This document shows, piece after piece, positions 44,428 through 53,278 of a DNA stretch of 64,000 nt. The notes under the pieces were generated by a model. That model worked only from the letters and a program-made list of their open reading frames with translations. It was not told where the DNA came from and made no database searches. Source of the DNA: Lachnospiraceae bacterium XBB1006 (GTDB lineage: Bacteria > Bacillota > Clostridia > Lachnospirales > Lachnospiraceae); the NCBI GenBank assembly GCA_900115795.1, contig FOXT01000004.1, positions 124,001 to 188,000 of the forward strand. The letters are read 5' to 3'. The position numbers and the translations under genes were made by a program. Within the stretch, counting starts at the first letter, position 1. Each line of letters begins with the position of its first letter.

Positions 44428-44460
44428 AGCAAGTACACAATTTTGTACTTGCTTTTTTTT
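44428..44460 (+). terminator. Terminator of the acyltransferase gene
   Basis: A perfect 10-bp stem (AGCAAGTACA 44428-44437, TGTACTTGCT 44444-44453) followed by eight T. Confidence 0.95.
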
Positions 44461-44583
44461 AAGATATAAGTAATACTAATGACATGTATTACAGATGCGC
44501 ATGAGAATGATTTATTATGCGTCCCTATTAATATATTATATATGGTAATATATTAGTGCAAAAAAACACGAAGGAGTAAAAGT

Positions 44584-45891
44584 ATGGAGAAAAAAGAAAG
44601 AGGAGCCGCTTTATTACCTTTAGCAGTTTTCGTGGTGGTTTATTTAGCTACCGGAATCATTTTACAGTTAAGGGGTACGGATATGGCATTTTATCAATTA
44701 CCATCTCCAATGCCTGCTTTGTTAGGTGTAATTGTAGCAATGATTATGTTTAAAGGTTCCTTAAATGAGAAGATGGAGACCTTTTTAAGTGGATGTGGTA
44801 ATCAGGATATTATGATTATGTGTTTTATCTTTTTGTTTGCCGGAGCATTCACATCCGTATCAAAAGCCATGGGTGGTGTTGATGCTGTTGTACATTTAGG
44901 ATTAACGGTAATCCCTGCACAGTTTATTGCTGCTGGTGTGTTTGTGATTGCCGCATTTATTTCCATTTCAACCGGAACCTCAGTAGGAACGGTTGTTGCC
45001 GTTACCCCAATTGCTGTTGGACTTGCTAATGCCGGAGGACTTAATCAGTATTTGGTAGTTGGAGCAACAATCGGCGGAGCAATGTTCGGAGACAACTTAT
45101 CTATGATTTCAGATACAACCATCGCGGCAACTCGTTCACAGGGTGTTGAAATGAAAGATAAGTTCCGTACCAACTTCCGCATTGCATTACCGGCAGCCCT
45201 CATTACGGTTGTATTGTTGATTCTTTTCGGAAGACCGGAAACGGCACCTACCGTGCAGCATTATAGCATTGAAATTATTAAGGTTTTACCTTATTTGTTT
45301 GTATTAGTAGCAGCGTTACTTGGTGTGAATGTATTTATTGTTCTTACCGGCGGAATCGTATTTTCTACCGTTATTGGAATGTGTTACGGAAGCTTTCATC
45401 TATTAAAAGCTACTTCCATTGCATACGAAGGCTTTACCGGTATGTTTGAGATTTTCCTGCTTTCTATGATTATGGGTGGGCTTGCAGCTATGGTTGAAAA
45501 AGAAGGCGGTATCCAATGGGTTATCAATCGTATTCGTGGTGTTATTAAGGGAAGAAAATCTGCAGAAGTCGGAATTGCAGCAATGGCTTCTTTAACAGAC
45601 CTTGCAACTGCAAACAATACAGTATCCATTATTATTAACGGAGAAATTGCTAAAGAGATTAGCGAAGAATATGGTGTAGATCCAAAACGTACTGCGTCAT
45701 TACTGGATATGTTTACCTGTATTTTCCAGGGATTGATTCCATACGGTGCACAGATGTTATTTGGATGTGCAGTTATTGAAAACTTAGGAAGTCCTTTCTC
45801 TGTTATCAAATGCTGTTGGTATTTACCAATTCTTGCCATTTGTGCAATCGTATCAATTTTTATGGTAAAAGATAACAAAACAAATTCTTAA
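44584..45891 (+). CDS. NhaC family Na+/H+ antiporter-type transporter
   Basis: A 435-residue polytopic membrane protein with about 10-12 helices. Blocks ISISTGTSVGTVVAVTPIA, GGAMFGDNLSMISDTTIAATRSQG and LATANNTVSIIINGEIA are those of the NhaC superfamily. These carriers exchange Na+ for H+ or organic solutes such as malate/lactate, and the substrate cannot be decided. It has a GAAGGAG ribosome binding site. The 120 bases before it are AT-rich without a convincing -35 box. Confidence 0.88.
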   Translation: MEKKERGAALLPLAVFVVVYLATGIILQLRGTDMAFYQLPSPMPALLGVIVAMIMFKGSLNEKMETFLSGCGNQDIMIMCFIFLFAGAFTSVSKAMGGVDAVVHLGLTVIPAQFIAAGVFVIAAFISISTGTSVGTVVAVTPIAVGLANAGGLNQYLVVGATIGGAMFGDNLSMISDTTIAATRSQGVEMKDKFRTNFRIALPAALITVVLLILFGRPETAPTVQHYSIEIIKVLPYLFVLVAALLGVNVFIVLTGGIVFSTVIGMCYGSFHLLKATSIAYEGFTGMFEIFLLSMIMGGLAAMVEKEGGIQWVINRIRGVIKGRKSAEVGIAAMASLTDLATANNTVSIIINGEIAKEISEEYGVDPKRTASLLDMFTCIFQGLIPYGAQMLFGCAVIENLGSPFSVIKCCWYLPILAICAIVSIFMVKDNKTNS

Positions 45892-45897
45892 AAGAAA

Positions 45898-45919
45898 GCG
45901 GGAGGATTAGTCCTCCCGC
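45898..45919. terminator. Bidirectional terminator between nhaC-like gene and xerS
   Basis: A perfect 9-bp GC-rich stem (GCGGGAGGA 45898-45906, TCCTCCCGC 45911-45919) with the loop TTAG, which holds the xerS stop. T-rich tracts lie on both sides. Confidence 0.88.
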
Positions 45920-46956
45920 AATTTTACTTTATTAGCAGCACTTCGACGACGTTCGTCTTCTAAAGCCGCATAATGCTTTTTCGTGGTGTTTATATCTTTA
46001 TGCCCCAATACATCGGCTACAAGATAAATATCGCCTGTTTCACGATATAACGAGGTGCCATAGGTACTTCTAAGTTTATGTGGGGTAATATTCTTTAATG
46101 TTGTCACGGTTTGCGCATATTTTTTTACCAGATTTTCCACACTCCGTACCCCGATGCGTTTCTTTTGCATAGAAAGGAAGAGTGCATTCTGATGACCCGG
46201 AAGCGCCTCTATCAAGGTTCTTTCCTCAATATAATTTCTCAAAGCAGTTTCCACTTCATCTCCGAAATACACAATGGACTCTGAACCACCTTTACGAAAA
46301 ATGCGAATCCCATTGTTTTCAAAATCAACATCATCCAGATTTAAACCTACACATTCCGAAACACGAATTCCTGTACCCAATAAAAGCGTCATCATTGCCA
46401 AATCACGCACTTTTGTTCGTTCATGGTACACTTGCTGTCGCTTCGATAAACGATCGCCGTTTTCTACAGAATCCAAAAATTTTACAACCTCATCCACATC
46501 AAAACGAGTGATATTTTTTTCATGACGTTTGGGAAGCTTCACAAGTGCAGCCGGATTTTTTTCGATTTTTTCTTTTCGATAAAAATAGTTGTAAAAGCTC
46601 TTTAAACTAGCTAATTTTCTTACAAGCCCACGCTCATCGTTGGTGTATTCCTTGCCGCCTTTCACATAATAACGTAAATAGGACAGGTACTCCTCAATGT
46701 CCGTTGGGGTAATACAATCAAGCAGTGAGAGAGGGTAGTCCTTAATTTCCATTTTTGCACAATACGAATTGTTATCATGCAAAAATTGAAAAAAAATTCC
46801 CAAATCATAAGCATACGCAATTCTGGTTCGTGACTGGGTTTGCGATTCAATACCCAGAAAAAACTCTCTACAAAAGGAAGGAAGTTCTTTCTGAAGTTCC
46901 CGCAATTTTAGTTGATTTCGCTTATTTACCATATCATGGTACGTCTCTTCATGCAT
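45907..46956 (-). CDS. xerS: Tyrosine recombinase XerS-like
   Basis: A 349-residue site-specific recombinase. The catalytic residues are all present: Arg198 (GTGIRVSE), His293 and Arg296 (TPHKLRSTYG), His319 (LGHKDINTT) and Tyr329 (HYAAL). The SAM-like N-terminal DNA-binding part (about 20-150) is longer than in XerC/D, as in the single-recombinase XerS type that resolves chromosome dimers. It overlaps ttcA by 8 bases. No flanking repeats or phage genes are seen, which speaks against a mobile element. Confidence 0.85.
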   Translation of the reverse strand: MHEETYHDMVNKRNQLKLRELQKELPSFCREFFLGIESQTQSRTRIAYAYDLGIFFQFLHDNNSYCAKMEIKDYPLSLLDCITPTDIEEYLSYLRYYVKGGKEYTNDERGLVRKLASLKSFYNYFYRKEKIEKNPAALVKLPKRHEKNITRFDVDEVVKFLDSVENGDRLSKRQQVYHERTKVRDLAMMTLLLGTGIRVSECVGLNLDDVDFENNGIRIFRKGGSESIVYFGDEVETALRNYIEERTLIEALPGHQNALFLSMQKKRIGVRSVENLVKKYAQTVTTLKNITPHKLRSTYGTSLYRETGDIYLVADVLGHKDINTTKKHYAALEDERRRSAANKVKLRED

Positions 46957-47677
46957 CCCGTTTGCCTCCCCAACCTGAAATATTTTGTGTCACCATAGCC
47001 GTAAAAATACGATTCTTAACGCCAGGCGTTTCATGATTGATTGAAGCAATGAGATTCTTAATATATTCACGTTTGGTATTACCATCTGCAGGGCACTTAT
47101 TTTTAACTACCGGAAGCGCGTACTTGTTTTGGAACCCAATTACATCCGACTCAGTTAAGTAAAGCATCGGACGAATTACGGTTAAGTCCATACGATCCAA
47201 ATAGGTAATCGGCGAAAAAGAATGAATTCGGCCCTCGTAAATCATGGACATAAAAAACGTTTCAATAATGTCATCTTTGTGATGACCATACGCAACCTTA
47301 TTGCAACCCAATTCCTTTGCTTTTTCATTCAGAGCTCCTTTACGCATCTTGGCACACAAAGAGCATGGGTTAGACTCTTTGCGGTCATCAAATATAATGG
47401 TTGAAATATCCGTATTCACAATATAATATGGAACCGACAGTTCCTGGCATAGCGTTTCAATTGGCGAAAAATCCATACCTTCAAATCCAAGGGAAACGCT
47501 AATGGCAACCAATTCGAACGGTACAGGATAAAATCTACGTAACCCGGCCAATCCATGAAGTAATGCAAGGGAATCCTTTCCGCCGGAAATTCCAATTGCA
47601 ATTTTGTCTCCCGGAGCAATCATGTGATAGTCATCCAAACCTTTACGAATAAAACTATAAAGTCGTTGTATTGTCAT
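46949..47677 (-). CDS. TtcA/TilS family tRNA-modifying PP-loop protein
   Basis: A 242-residue ATP-pyrophosphatase. The PP-loop SGGKDS is at residues 31-36. CxxC at Cys105-Cys108 and a third Cys at 195 match the Fe-S-binding cysteines of TtcA, which puts 2-thiocytidine in tRNA position 32. It is shorter than E. coli TtcA. YGHHKDDIIETFFM is the second family block. Cotranscribed with xerS. Confidence 0.88.
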   Translation of the reverse strand: MTIQRLYSFIRKGLDDYHMIAPGDKIAIGISGGKDSLALLHGLAGLRRFYPVPFELVAISVSLGFEGMDFSPIETLCQELSVPYYIVNTDISTIIFDDRKESNPCSLCAKMRKGALNEKAKELGCNKVAYGHHKDDIIETFFMSMIYEGRIHSFSPITYLDRMDLTVIRPMLYLTESDVIGFQNKYALPVVKNKCPADGNTKREYIKNLIASINHETPGVKNRIFTAMVTQNISGWGGKRDA

Positions 47678-47737
47678 CGTTTAATCCATCCTTATCCATA
47701 TAATGATACATTAATGAGTGTTATAGTAGTGCCATAT

Positions 47738-47771
47738 AACTATTCGCAAAAGTCAACTTTAACGAATAGTT
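47738..47771. repeat. Hairpin between rluD and ttcA
   Basis: AACTATTCG (47738-47746) pairs with CGAATAGTT (47763-47771), and the inner AAAGT/ACTTT extends the stem across a 2x2 mismatch. The rluD stop lies at its edge. There is no T tract, so it is an uncertain terminator. Confidence 0.55.
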
Positions 47772-48690
47772 AGTGTAAGAATTCAAGCTTTTTCAATAAC
47801 TCTTGAAAATATTCCGGTAATGGTGCCTCAAATTCTACATATTCTCTTGTTGTTGGATGCTCAAACCCAATAATTTTAGCATGCAATGTTTGTCCTTGCA
47901 ATGAATAAGGTTGTTTCGCAGGACCATATACGAGATCACCAAGCAACGGATGATGCATGGAAGCCATATGCACACGAATCTGATGCGTACGACCAGTTTC
48001 AAGGCGAAATTCCATGTACGTTGCATTTTTAAATCGTTTTAATACGCGATAATGTGTAATTGCCTTTTTTCCATTTTGGGTAACAACAGCCATTTTTTTT
48101 CGATCCACCTTACTTCGCCCGATAAGACTTTCCACCGTTCCTTCGTCTTGCTTTACAACACCCATGACAATCCCTTCATAAATCCGTTTGACACTGTGTA
48201 CATGAATCTGATTCGCAATTGCCTGGTGCGCTTTATCATTTTTACAAACAATCAAAGAACCCGTAGTGTCCATATCAATTCGATGAACAATGCCTGGGCG
48301 AATTTCACCATTGATACCCGATAAATTGCCTTGGCAATGATACATAATAGCATTTACCAACGTTCCCGATTCATGACCGGCACTAGGATGTACAACCATG
48401 CCTTTGGGTTTATTTACAATTAGAACATCATCGTCTTCATACAAAATCGACAACGGAATATTTTCCGGTTCAATCGCTACTTCTTTTTGCTCTGGAATTG
48501 TTAAACAGATAACGTCTCCAACACGAAGCTTATAGTTTGCCTTCACACATTGCTGATTAACCAGCACCTGCTGCTGTTCCAACAGACCTTGTATAAACGA
48601 ACGCGAATAATCCGGCAACCTCTGAACCAAATACTTGTCAATTCGGTTCTTTGCCTCCTCTTCGGCTATGGTAAAACTGAACTTCTCCAT
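47770..48690 (-). CDS. RluA/RluD family 23S rRNA pseudouridine synthase
   Basis: A 306-residue enzyme with an N-terminal S4 domain (RIDKYLVQRLPDYSRSFIQG). The catalytic block is VHRIDMDTTGSLIVCKND near residues 135-152, and TGRTHQIRVHMASMHHPLLGD follows. It modifies large-subunit rRNA; RluD is the closest by length and by its place after lspA (lspA-rluD in Bacillus, ylyB). Last gene of the division-linked operon. Confidence 0.93.
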   Translation of the reverse strand: MEKFSFTIAEEEAKNRIDKYLVQRLPDYSRSFIQGLLEQQQVLVNQQCVKANYKLRVGDVICLTIPEQKEVAIEPENIPLSILYEDDDVLIVNKPKGMVVHPSAGHESGTLVNAIMYHCQGNLSGINGEIRPGIVHRIDMDTTGSLIVCKNDKAHQAIANQIHVHSVKRIYEGIVMGVVKQDEGTVESLIGRSKVDRKKMAVVTQNGKKAITHYRVLKRFKNATYMEFRLETGRTHQIRVHMASMHHPLLGDLVYGPAKQPYSLQGQTLHAKIIGFEHPTTREYVEFEAPLPEYFQELLKKLEFLH

Positions 48691-48691
48691 G

Positions 48692-49189
48692 TTATCCTCT
48701 TTTTAAAAATGAAAAATCTTCTTCCTTATAGTAAAACAAAAACAAAATAAAAAATACAACACTAGAACACGTAACATATATATCCGCAATATTAAAAACA
48801 GGAAAATCAATAAGCACGAAATATAAAAAATCAATTACATATCTGTGCGTTAATCGATCAATAAAATTTCCTACCGCTCCTGCTGTAAAAAAAACGGCAA
48901 CAACCTGCAACGGCACAAATCGCTTTTCTAGAGGTATTCGAACAAAAACACACAAAATCACCACAAGACAAGCACTTGTTAAAACAATAAAAAATACCGT
49001 TGCGTGTTGTAATGAACCAAAGGCAGCACCAAAATTTTCCAAATACTGAAGTCGGAAAACCTTCGGTATCAAATCGATTCCTTCCGTTCCTTTCAAATAG
49101 GTTTCTGCAAAACGCTTTGCCACCTGGTCAATAAATACAAGTATGATAAGACCAATAAGCGATATCATCATATTCCTTTTTCGCGTCAT
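48692..49189 (-). CDS. lspA: Signal peptidase II (lipoprotein)
   Basis: A 165-residue membrane aspartyl protease. Four membrane helices are seen. The catalytic aspartates lie in GNFIDRLTHRYVIDF and FNIADIYV (around residues 112-136). It begins MTRKRNMM with GGGAAGGG upstream; the longer frame to 49228 overlaps ylmH. It cleaves lipoproteins such as the Dac-like protein at 53279. Confidence 0.94.
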   Translation of the reverse strand: MTRKRNMMISLIGLIILVFIDQVAKRFAETYLKGTEGIDLIPKVFRLQYLENFGAAFGSLQHATVFFIVLTSACLVVILCVFVRIPLEKRFVPLQVVAVFFTAGAVGNFIDRLTHRYVIDFLYFVLIDFPVFNIADIYVTCSSVVFFILFLFYYKEEDFSFLKRG

Positions 49190-49205
49190 GTTATGTTTCC
49201 CTTCC

Positions 49206-49958
49206 CTAACAATATTGTTCATATACAAGCTTAATTTTCCCCTTGCGACTTAGTTGTCCCATTTCGCAAATTCGAAATTTACCAATTTTACGCAACGATA
49301 AAACGTCTCCTTCCTTACACGTTGTCGCATTATGAAACGTTTGTCGCGCATTCACAAAAACAAGTCCATTCGAAACCATGTGGAGCGCTTGAGAACGCGA
49401 GATATGAGCAATTTCTGAAACAATACAATCTAACCTCATTGAAGCAACGGTTCCATTCTTTTTTACAAAGGAACGCTTCACCGCTTTCGCATCTAATTCC
49501 ACTTCTGACACAACCACTTCGGTATGGCGAATGCGATGAATTTCATCCATAACAATCGGTGCTATGGTATCCTTTACAAGTACGTAAAACCCATTCTCAT
49601 TTCCTAAAATATCGCCGATTAGCTTTCGTTCCAATGACAATCCCATCAAGGTACCCAAAACATCCCGATGGGTCATTTCACCAGAAAAACGCGGGTTCTT
49701 CGGCGATATCTGAAGTACCCGAATCGGATATTGGTTCTCAAAGACAAGAGCATCAGGGATAAACGCTACCATCTGACGCTCTAACATCTCAATTCCAGAA
49801 TACACCTGGGTTTCACAGTAAAAATTTCTTTTGCATTCTAAGAATAGACTATATTCATTTGCATTTAAAAAATCTGTAAAGCAAACATAATAGTTACTCT
49901 GTGCCTTACGATCAAACTCCTCTAAACGCTTTACAAAAAGCTTCTCCTCTGCCGTCAT
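49206..49958 (-). CDS. ylmH: YlmH family S4 RNA-binding protein
   Basis: A 250-residue protein with a C-terminal S4 domain (MRLDCIVSEIAHISRSQALHMVSNGLVFVN, residues 175-205). The N-terminal YlmH part carries VLQISPKNPRFSG and THRDVLGTLMGLSLERKLIGDI. YlmH lies next to SepF in the division cluster and was reported to bind 50S with peptidyl-tRNA like RqcP. ylmG, usually between sepF and ylmH, is missing here. Confidence 0.92.
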   Translation of the reverse strand: MTAEEKLFVKRLEEFDRKAQSNYYVCFTDFLNANEYSLFLECKRNFYCETQVYSGIEMLERQMVAFIPDALVFENQYPIRVLQISPKNPRFSGEMTHRDVLGTLMGLSLERKLIGDILGNENGFYVLVKDTIAPIVMDEIHRIRHTEVVVSEVELDAKAVKRSFVKKNGTVASMRLDCIVSEIAHISRSQALHMVSNGLVFVNARQTFHNATTCKEGDVLSLRKIGKFRICEMGQLSRKGKIKLVYEQYC

Positions 49959-49960
49959 CG

Positions 49961-50491
49961 CTAAAACTCATTCCTAAAGGTATTGCGATCATATCCGTCT
50001 ACAATCCCTTGAAAATCCCCGGAAATCTCAACATTCGAAGGTGTAACAATAAAAATATAATTAGAAATCTTCTGCAGATTTCCTCCGATTGCATAACAAC
50101 TTCCAGATGTAAAATCGATAATTCGCTGTGCCAAATCAGCTGTAATTCCTTCAATATTCAGTACAACGGTTCTACCATCTAACAAGGTATCTGCGATTTC
50201 TCGTTCATCTTCAATTCCTGACGGACGAATCACACAAACTTCCATTTCATTGGCCACATTCTTCGTATTGTTGCGCGGACGCAGTGGCGTAATCTTATTG
50301 CTACTACGCGGAGCCGGTTTCTCTGTAATTGTTCTTCGTTCTTCCACTTCTGTTGTTTCCGCTTTCGCTTTCTTAAACAATGGTTTCTTAACTACCGGTT
50401 CTTCCTCAAAATCTAATTCTTCATTATCATAATCAAATTCTTCATCCGGATCTAATTTCATTGCATCAAGGATCTTATCCATCAGTCCCAT
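49961..50491 (-). CDS. sepF: Cell division protein SepF
   Basis: A 176-residue FtsZ membrane anchor. It begins MGLMDKILDAMKL, the amphipathic membrane helix. A long acidic and basic linker follows (20-85), then the SepF core (VCVIRPSGIEDEREIADTLLDGRTVVLNIEG and QRIIDFTSGSCYAIGGNLQKI). The ATG at 50491 has TAGGAGA upstream. Its neighbours yggS and ylmH are the usual ones. Confidence 0.95.
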   Translation of the reverse strand: MGLMDKILDAMKLDPDEEFDYDNEELDFEEEPVVKKPLFKKAKAETTEVEERRTITEKPAPRSSNKITPLRPRNNTKNVANEMEVCVIRPSGIEDEREIADTLLDGRTVVLNIEGITADLAQRIIDFTSGSCYAIGGNLQKISNYIFIVTPSNVEISGDFQGIVDGYDRNTFRNEF

Positions 50492-50512
50492 TTTCATCTC
50501 TCCTAACACTAA

Positions 50513-51223
50513 CTACTCAACGGAAGTATTCGTATAATACCTCTGTCCAAAAATCTTACTTCCAACACGAATCATCGTCGAGCCTTCTTTGATTGCTGCC
50601 ACATAATCCTGCGACATGCCCATTGATAAAATTTTCATATCTACATTATCAAGGTTTTCCTTCTGAATGTCAACTGCTAATTGCGACATTTTGTGGAAAA
50701 TCGGCAAATTTTCATTAGAATCCTCAACATATGGTGCACTAGTCATCAGCCCACAAATATGTACATTCGGCAATTGTGCAACATTTCTAACCAATTCCAA
50801 TGTACCTTCAGAAGTTACACCAAATTTTGTTTCTTCTTTTGCAACATTTACTTGAATCAATATATCCTGATTAACATTGTTTAAAACTGCCAATCGGCTT
50901 ATTTCCGCAGCCAAACGCATGGAATCTACCGAATGAATTAACGCAACTTTTCCAACAATATATTTTACTTTGTTACGTTGTAAATGTCCAATCATATGCC
51001 AGCGAATATCCTTCGGTAAACGCTCCATTTTGTCACAGAGTTCTTGAACCTTATTCTCTCCAAAATCGCGAACGCCTGCTTCATATGCTTCCCGAATCAT
51101 ATCTGCCGGTTTTGTTTTACTTACTGCAACCAGACAAACCTCACTTGGTTTACGATTAACACTTTTGCAAGCTCGATTCATCTCGTGAATCACATGTTCG
51201 AGCCTTTCTATTATCTCACTCAT
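50513..51223 (-). CDS. PLP homeostasis protein (YggS/PLPBP family)
   Basis: A 236-residue alanine-racemase-fold protein. The PLP-binding lysine is in VAVSKTKP (Lys36 region). GENKVQEL, the HMIGHLQRNKVK block, LMTSAP and LSMGMSQDY are conserved. YggS controls pyridoxal phosphate supply. It lies directly before sepF (ylmE in Bacillus). Confidence 0.94.
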   Translation of the reverse strand: MSEIIERLEHVIHEMNRACKSVNRKPSEVCLVAVSKTKPADMIREAYEAGVRDFGENKVQELCDKMERLPKDIRWHMIGHLQRNKVKYIVGKVALIHSVDSMRLAAEISRLAVLNNVNQDILIQVNVAKEETKFGVTSEGTLELVRNVAQLPNVHICGLMTSAPYVEDSNENLPIFHKMSQLAVDIQKENLDNVDMKILSMGMSQDYVAAIKEGSTMIRVGSKIFGQRYYTNTSVE

Positions 51224-51245
51224 TTTCTTTCCTTTCCGATGATAC

Positions 51246-52592
51246 CTAAGGAATAATTTCCCCTTCCTTTACCAAGGCACCATCCAATACGATATGATCA
51301 TAATTATGAATGCTATACGGAACACCCATTTCCGTAATACTATAATCGTCATTTTTCTTTATTACGCGAACAATACGAACCACCGCATAGCCTTTATTCA
51401 TACAGTACACACATGGATATTGCTTCGTAGCCTCGATTTTATAAGTTTCTGCTGTTCCCGGAATTTGTATGTTATCTCCTACGCGCAATTTTTTTGTTCG
51501 CACATAGCAATACCTGTCGTCCGTTGCATAGACAGCTGTAGAAACAAAGGTTGCCTCCTTCTCTTTTTCAGATGAAACCAGCATCACACCTTTTTCATTT
51601 CCACTCTCCATCAGGTACTCTTTTGGAATCGCAAGAAATGGCAACTTAATAATCGATGAGTTAGGAATCTTAAACCCTTTTGTCTTATTAATCACCAAAT
51701 CGATATCCACATAACGAGATTTTGCATACCGTATTAAACCCGTTTGAAGTTCGAGACACAAGAATTCTCTTCCCTGTCGTTTCAATATCTGAAATGGAAC
51801 CGTGATCGTCCGATTATCCAGTAAAAACTTAACATCAACATAAGAATCTGCTGATAAATTCTGCTTTAATTCCTCATCCAACGGTACAATCAGCTGCCAG
51901 TTCTCATCTGTAATCAATTTATAAATCGGATCTCCCGTGCGAACCTGATTACTATTTCCAAAACTATTCTTTGTATACTCAATACCATCTACCTGTTCCG
52001 GCGTAAAATTATTGATATTGACGGACTCTAGTCCATCCTCCTCCAAAAGAACAATTCCGGGCTGATATGCATAATAGGCTGACATACCGGAAACAACGGA
52101 CGAAGCACTATTATTTGCAGAATACGTTTCCAATATCTTACTGTTTACACTATTCTGGAATCCATACAAATCATAAAAATGATCATCTTTATATGCATAT
52201 GAGAATTCATCCAAAAGTTCTAACAGTTCCTTATTCTGTTCTGATGTCAATTCGCCCTTTTCATTTTCCGAGGCATGGCTTAAATCCTGATAAAAACTAT
52301 CCGAATCATGAAGTGCATAAACAATAGTCTTCGCGCTTACCTTCGTATCTTCCTTTGCCAGATACGTAATATAACCGTCACGAGAGGCATTAACAACCTG
52401 TTCCTGTCTTAATGCAAGTGCATGAAAGGAATAATACGATGACAAATCTCCAATGGTCACCTCGTAGGAAGCCACTCGTTTATGAGTAAAAAAACTTATA
52501 ATTACCACTAACAAATAAAGAAATAAGACTCCAAAAATGATACCACCAATTCGAAATTGAAAGGGGCGCTTAAATTTCACTACATTATCCAT
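51246..52592 (-). CDS. HlyD-like membrane fusion protein
   Basis: A 448-residue protein with a basic N-terminus, one membrane helix (about 14-38) and an extracellular part. A split biotinyl-lipoyl-like region is seen around 75-105 (LRQEQVVNASRDGYI) and 255-270, with a helical segment between. A beta-rich C-terminus ends in a CVYCMNKGYAVVR block. This layout matches HlyD/MFP adaptors, but no ABC transporter is near. Its ATG at 52592 follows AAGGAGA and a perfect promoter, and the gene heads the yggS-sepF-ylmH-lspA-rluD operon. Confidence 0.75.
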   Translation of the reverse strand: MDNVVKFKRPFQFRIGGIIFGVLFLYLLVVIISFFTHKRVASYEVTIGDLSSYYSFHALALRQEQVVNASRDGYITYLAKEDTKVSAKTIVYALHDSDSFYQDLSHASENEKGELTSEQNKELLELLDEFSYAYKDDHFYDLYGFQNSVNSKILETYSANNSASSVVSGMSAYYAYQPGIVLLEEDGLESVNINNFTPEQVDGIEYTKNSFGNSNQVRTGDPIYKLITDENWQLIVPLDEELKQNLSADSYVDVKFLLDNRTITVPFQILKRQGREFLCLELQTGLIRYAKSRYVDIDLVINKTKGFKIPNSSIIKLPFLAIPKEYLMESGNEKGVMLVSSEKEKEATFVSTAVYATDDRYCYVRTKKLRVGDNIQIPGTAETYKIEATKQYPCVYCMNKGYAVVRIVRVIKKNDDYSITEMGVPYSIHNYDHIVLDGALVKEGEIIP

Positions 52593-52614
52593 TCGTGTCT
52601 CCTTCCAAACAATT

Positions 52615-52643
52615 ATTATATCATTTTTACGCCCAATAGACAA
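52615..52643 (-). promoter_or_regulatory. Promoter of the HlyD-like/sepF operon
   Basis: On the minus strand: TTGTCT, a 17-base spacer and a perfect TATAAT preceded by TGA (extended -10), about 22 bases before the start codon. Confidence 0.88.
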
Positions 52644-52652
52644 TTCCTTTCA

Positions 52653-52678
52653 TAAAAATGAGCTGCTAAAATAGCAGC
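52653..52678 (-). terminator. Terminator of the P-loop gene
   Basis: A 7-bp stem (GCTGCTA 52662-52668, TAGCAGC 52672-52678) is followed on the minus strand by CATTTTTATG. Confidence 0.75.
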
Positions 52679-52688
52679 CCATTCTATT

Positions 52689-53111
52689 CTATAACGATAT
52701 GTCTATGTATTGTTTTGCGCACTCAGGAAGATCTTTCTCATCTTTAGATACACTCAAGGTAAACTTGATGTTATACTTGTCACTTAATATATTTAATTTC
52801 TTTAATACGTTTGCAAACTCATTCATATCCTGAATGTGAGCAATAGTCAAAAAGCTATCCAAATAAACCTCTTCCAAGTCATTATCCTGTGAGAGAATGC
52901 CACACAAAAATCCGGTAAACTCATCCGGACTATCTACCGGCAACTCCGGTACATTGATTAAACGAACCTTGTTATTTAACTCATACATATGCTTCGTATT
53001 TTTGTCAAGAAAAACAATATTTCCATTGGCATTCTTAACAGCTTCGTTCACTCTTTCAAGTAGGAATTTGGTTTTTCCTTTTCCTTTTTCCCCAGCAATG
53101 ATTTGTATCAT
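52689..53111 (-). CDS. Small P-loop ATPase-like protein of unknown function
   Basis: A 140-residue protein with a Walker A motif at the very start: GEKGKGKTK at residues 7-15. A hydrophobic strand ending in Asp (EEVYLDSF, near 80-87) could be Walker B. The rest shows alternating strand/helix as in a minimal RecA/ABC-type core, with no added domain. Nothing identifies a ligand or partner. It stands alone between its own promoter and terminator, which supports a real gene. Confidence 0.75.
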   Translation of the reverse strand: MIQIIAGEKGKGKTKFLLERVNEAVKNANGNIVFLDKNTKHMYELNNKVRLINVPELPVDSPDEFTGFLCGILSQDNDLEEVYLDSFLTIAHIQDMNEFANVLKKLNILSDKYNIKFTLSVSKDEKDLPECAKQYIDISL

Positions 53112-53201
53112 AGTTTTTTCCTCCTGCTTCCGTTGTCCACAAAATTGTCTGAATCAAAAGAACCCTCCATCCTTTTGGGTACAACTATCTTTGATAAGTC
53201 T

Positions 53202-53230
53202 ATTATATTGTATTACCAAAAATAAAACAA
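53202..53230 (-). promoter_or_regulatory. Promoter of the P-loop gene
   Basis: On the minus strand: TTGTTT, a 17-base spacer and a perfect TATAAT, about 90 bases before the start codon. Confidence 0.75.
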
Positions 53231-53278
53231 CACTAAAAGCAGAAAATTTTAAAAATTATGTATTTTTCATAATGATTT

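Noticed and set aside
44461-44583. Possible riboswitch before the NhaC-type gene
   Set aside because: The 120 bases are AT-rich with only short inverted repeats (GATGCGC/GCGTC); no known riboswitch core was recognised.
45396-45878. 160-codon minus-strand frame within the NhaC-type gene
   Set aside because: Antisense to a well-conserved membrane protein; no start signal and no family resemblance.
45907-46956. XerS-like gene as part of an integrative element
   Set aside because: No flanking direct repeats, tRNA or phage genes; it overlaps a housekeeping tRNA-modification gene.
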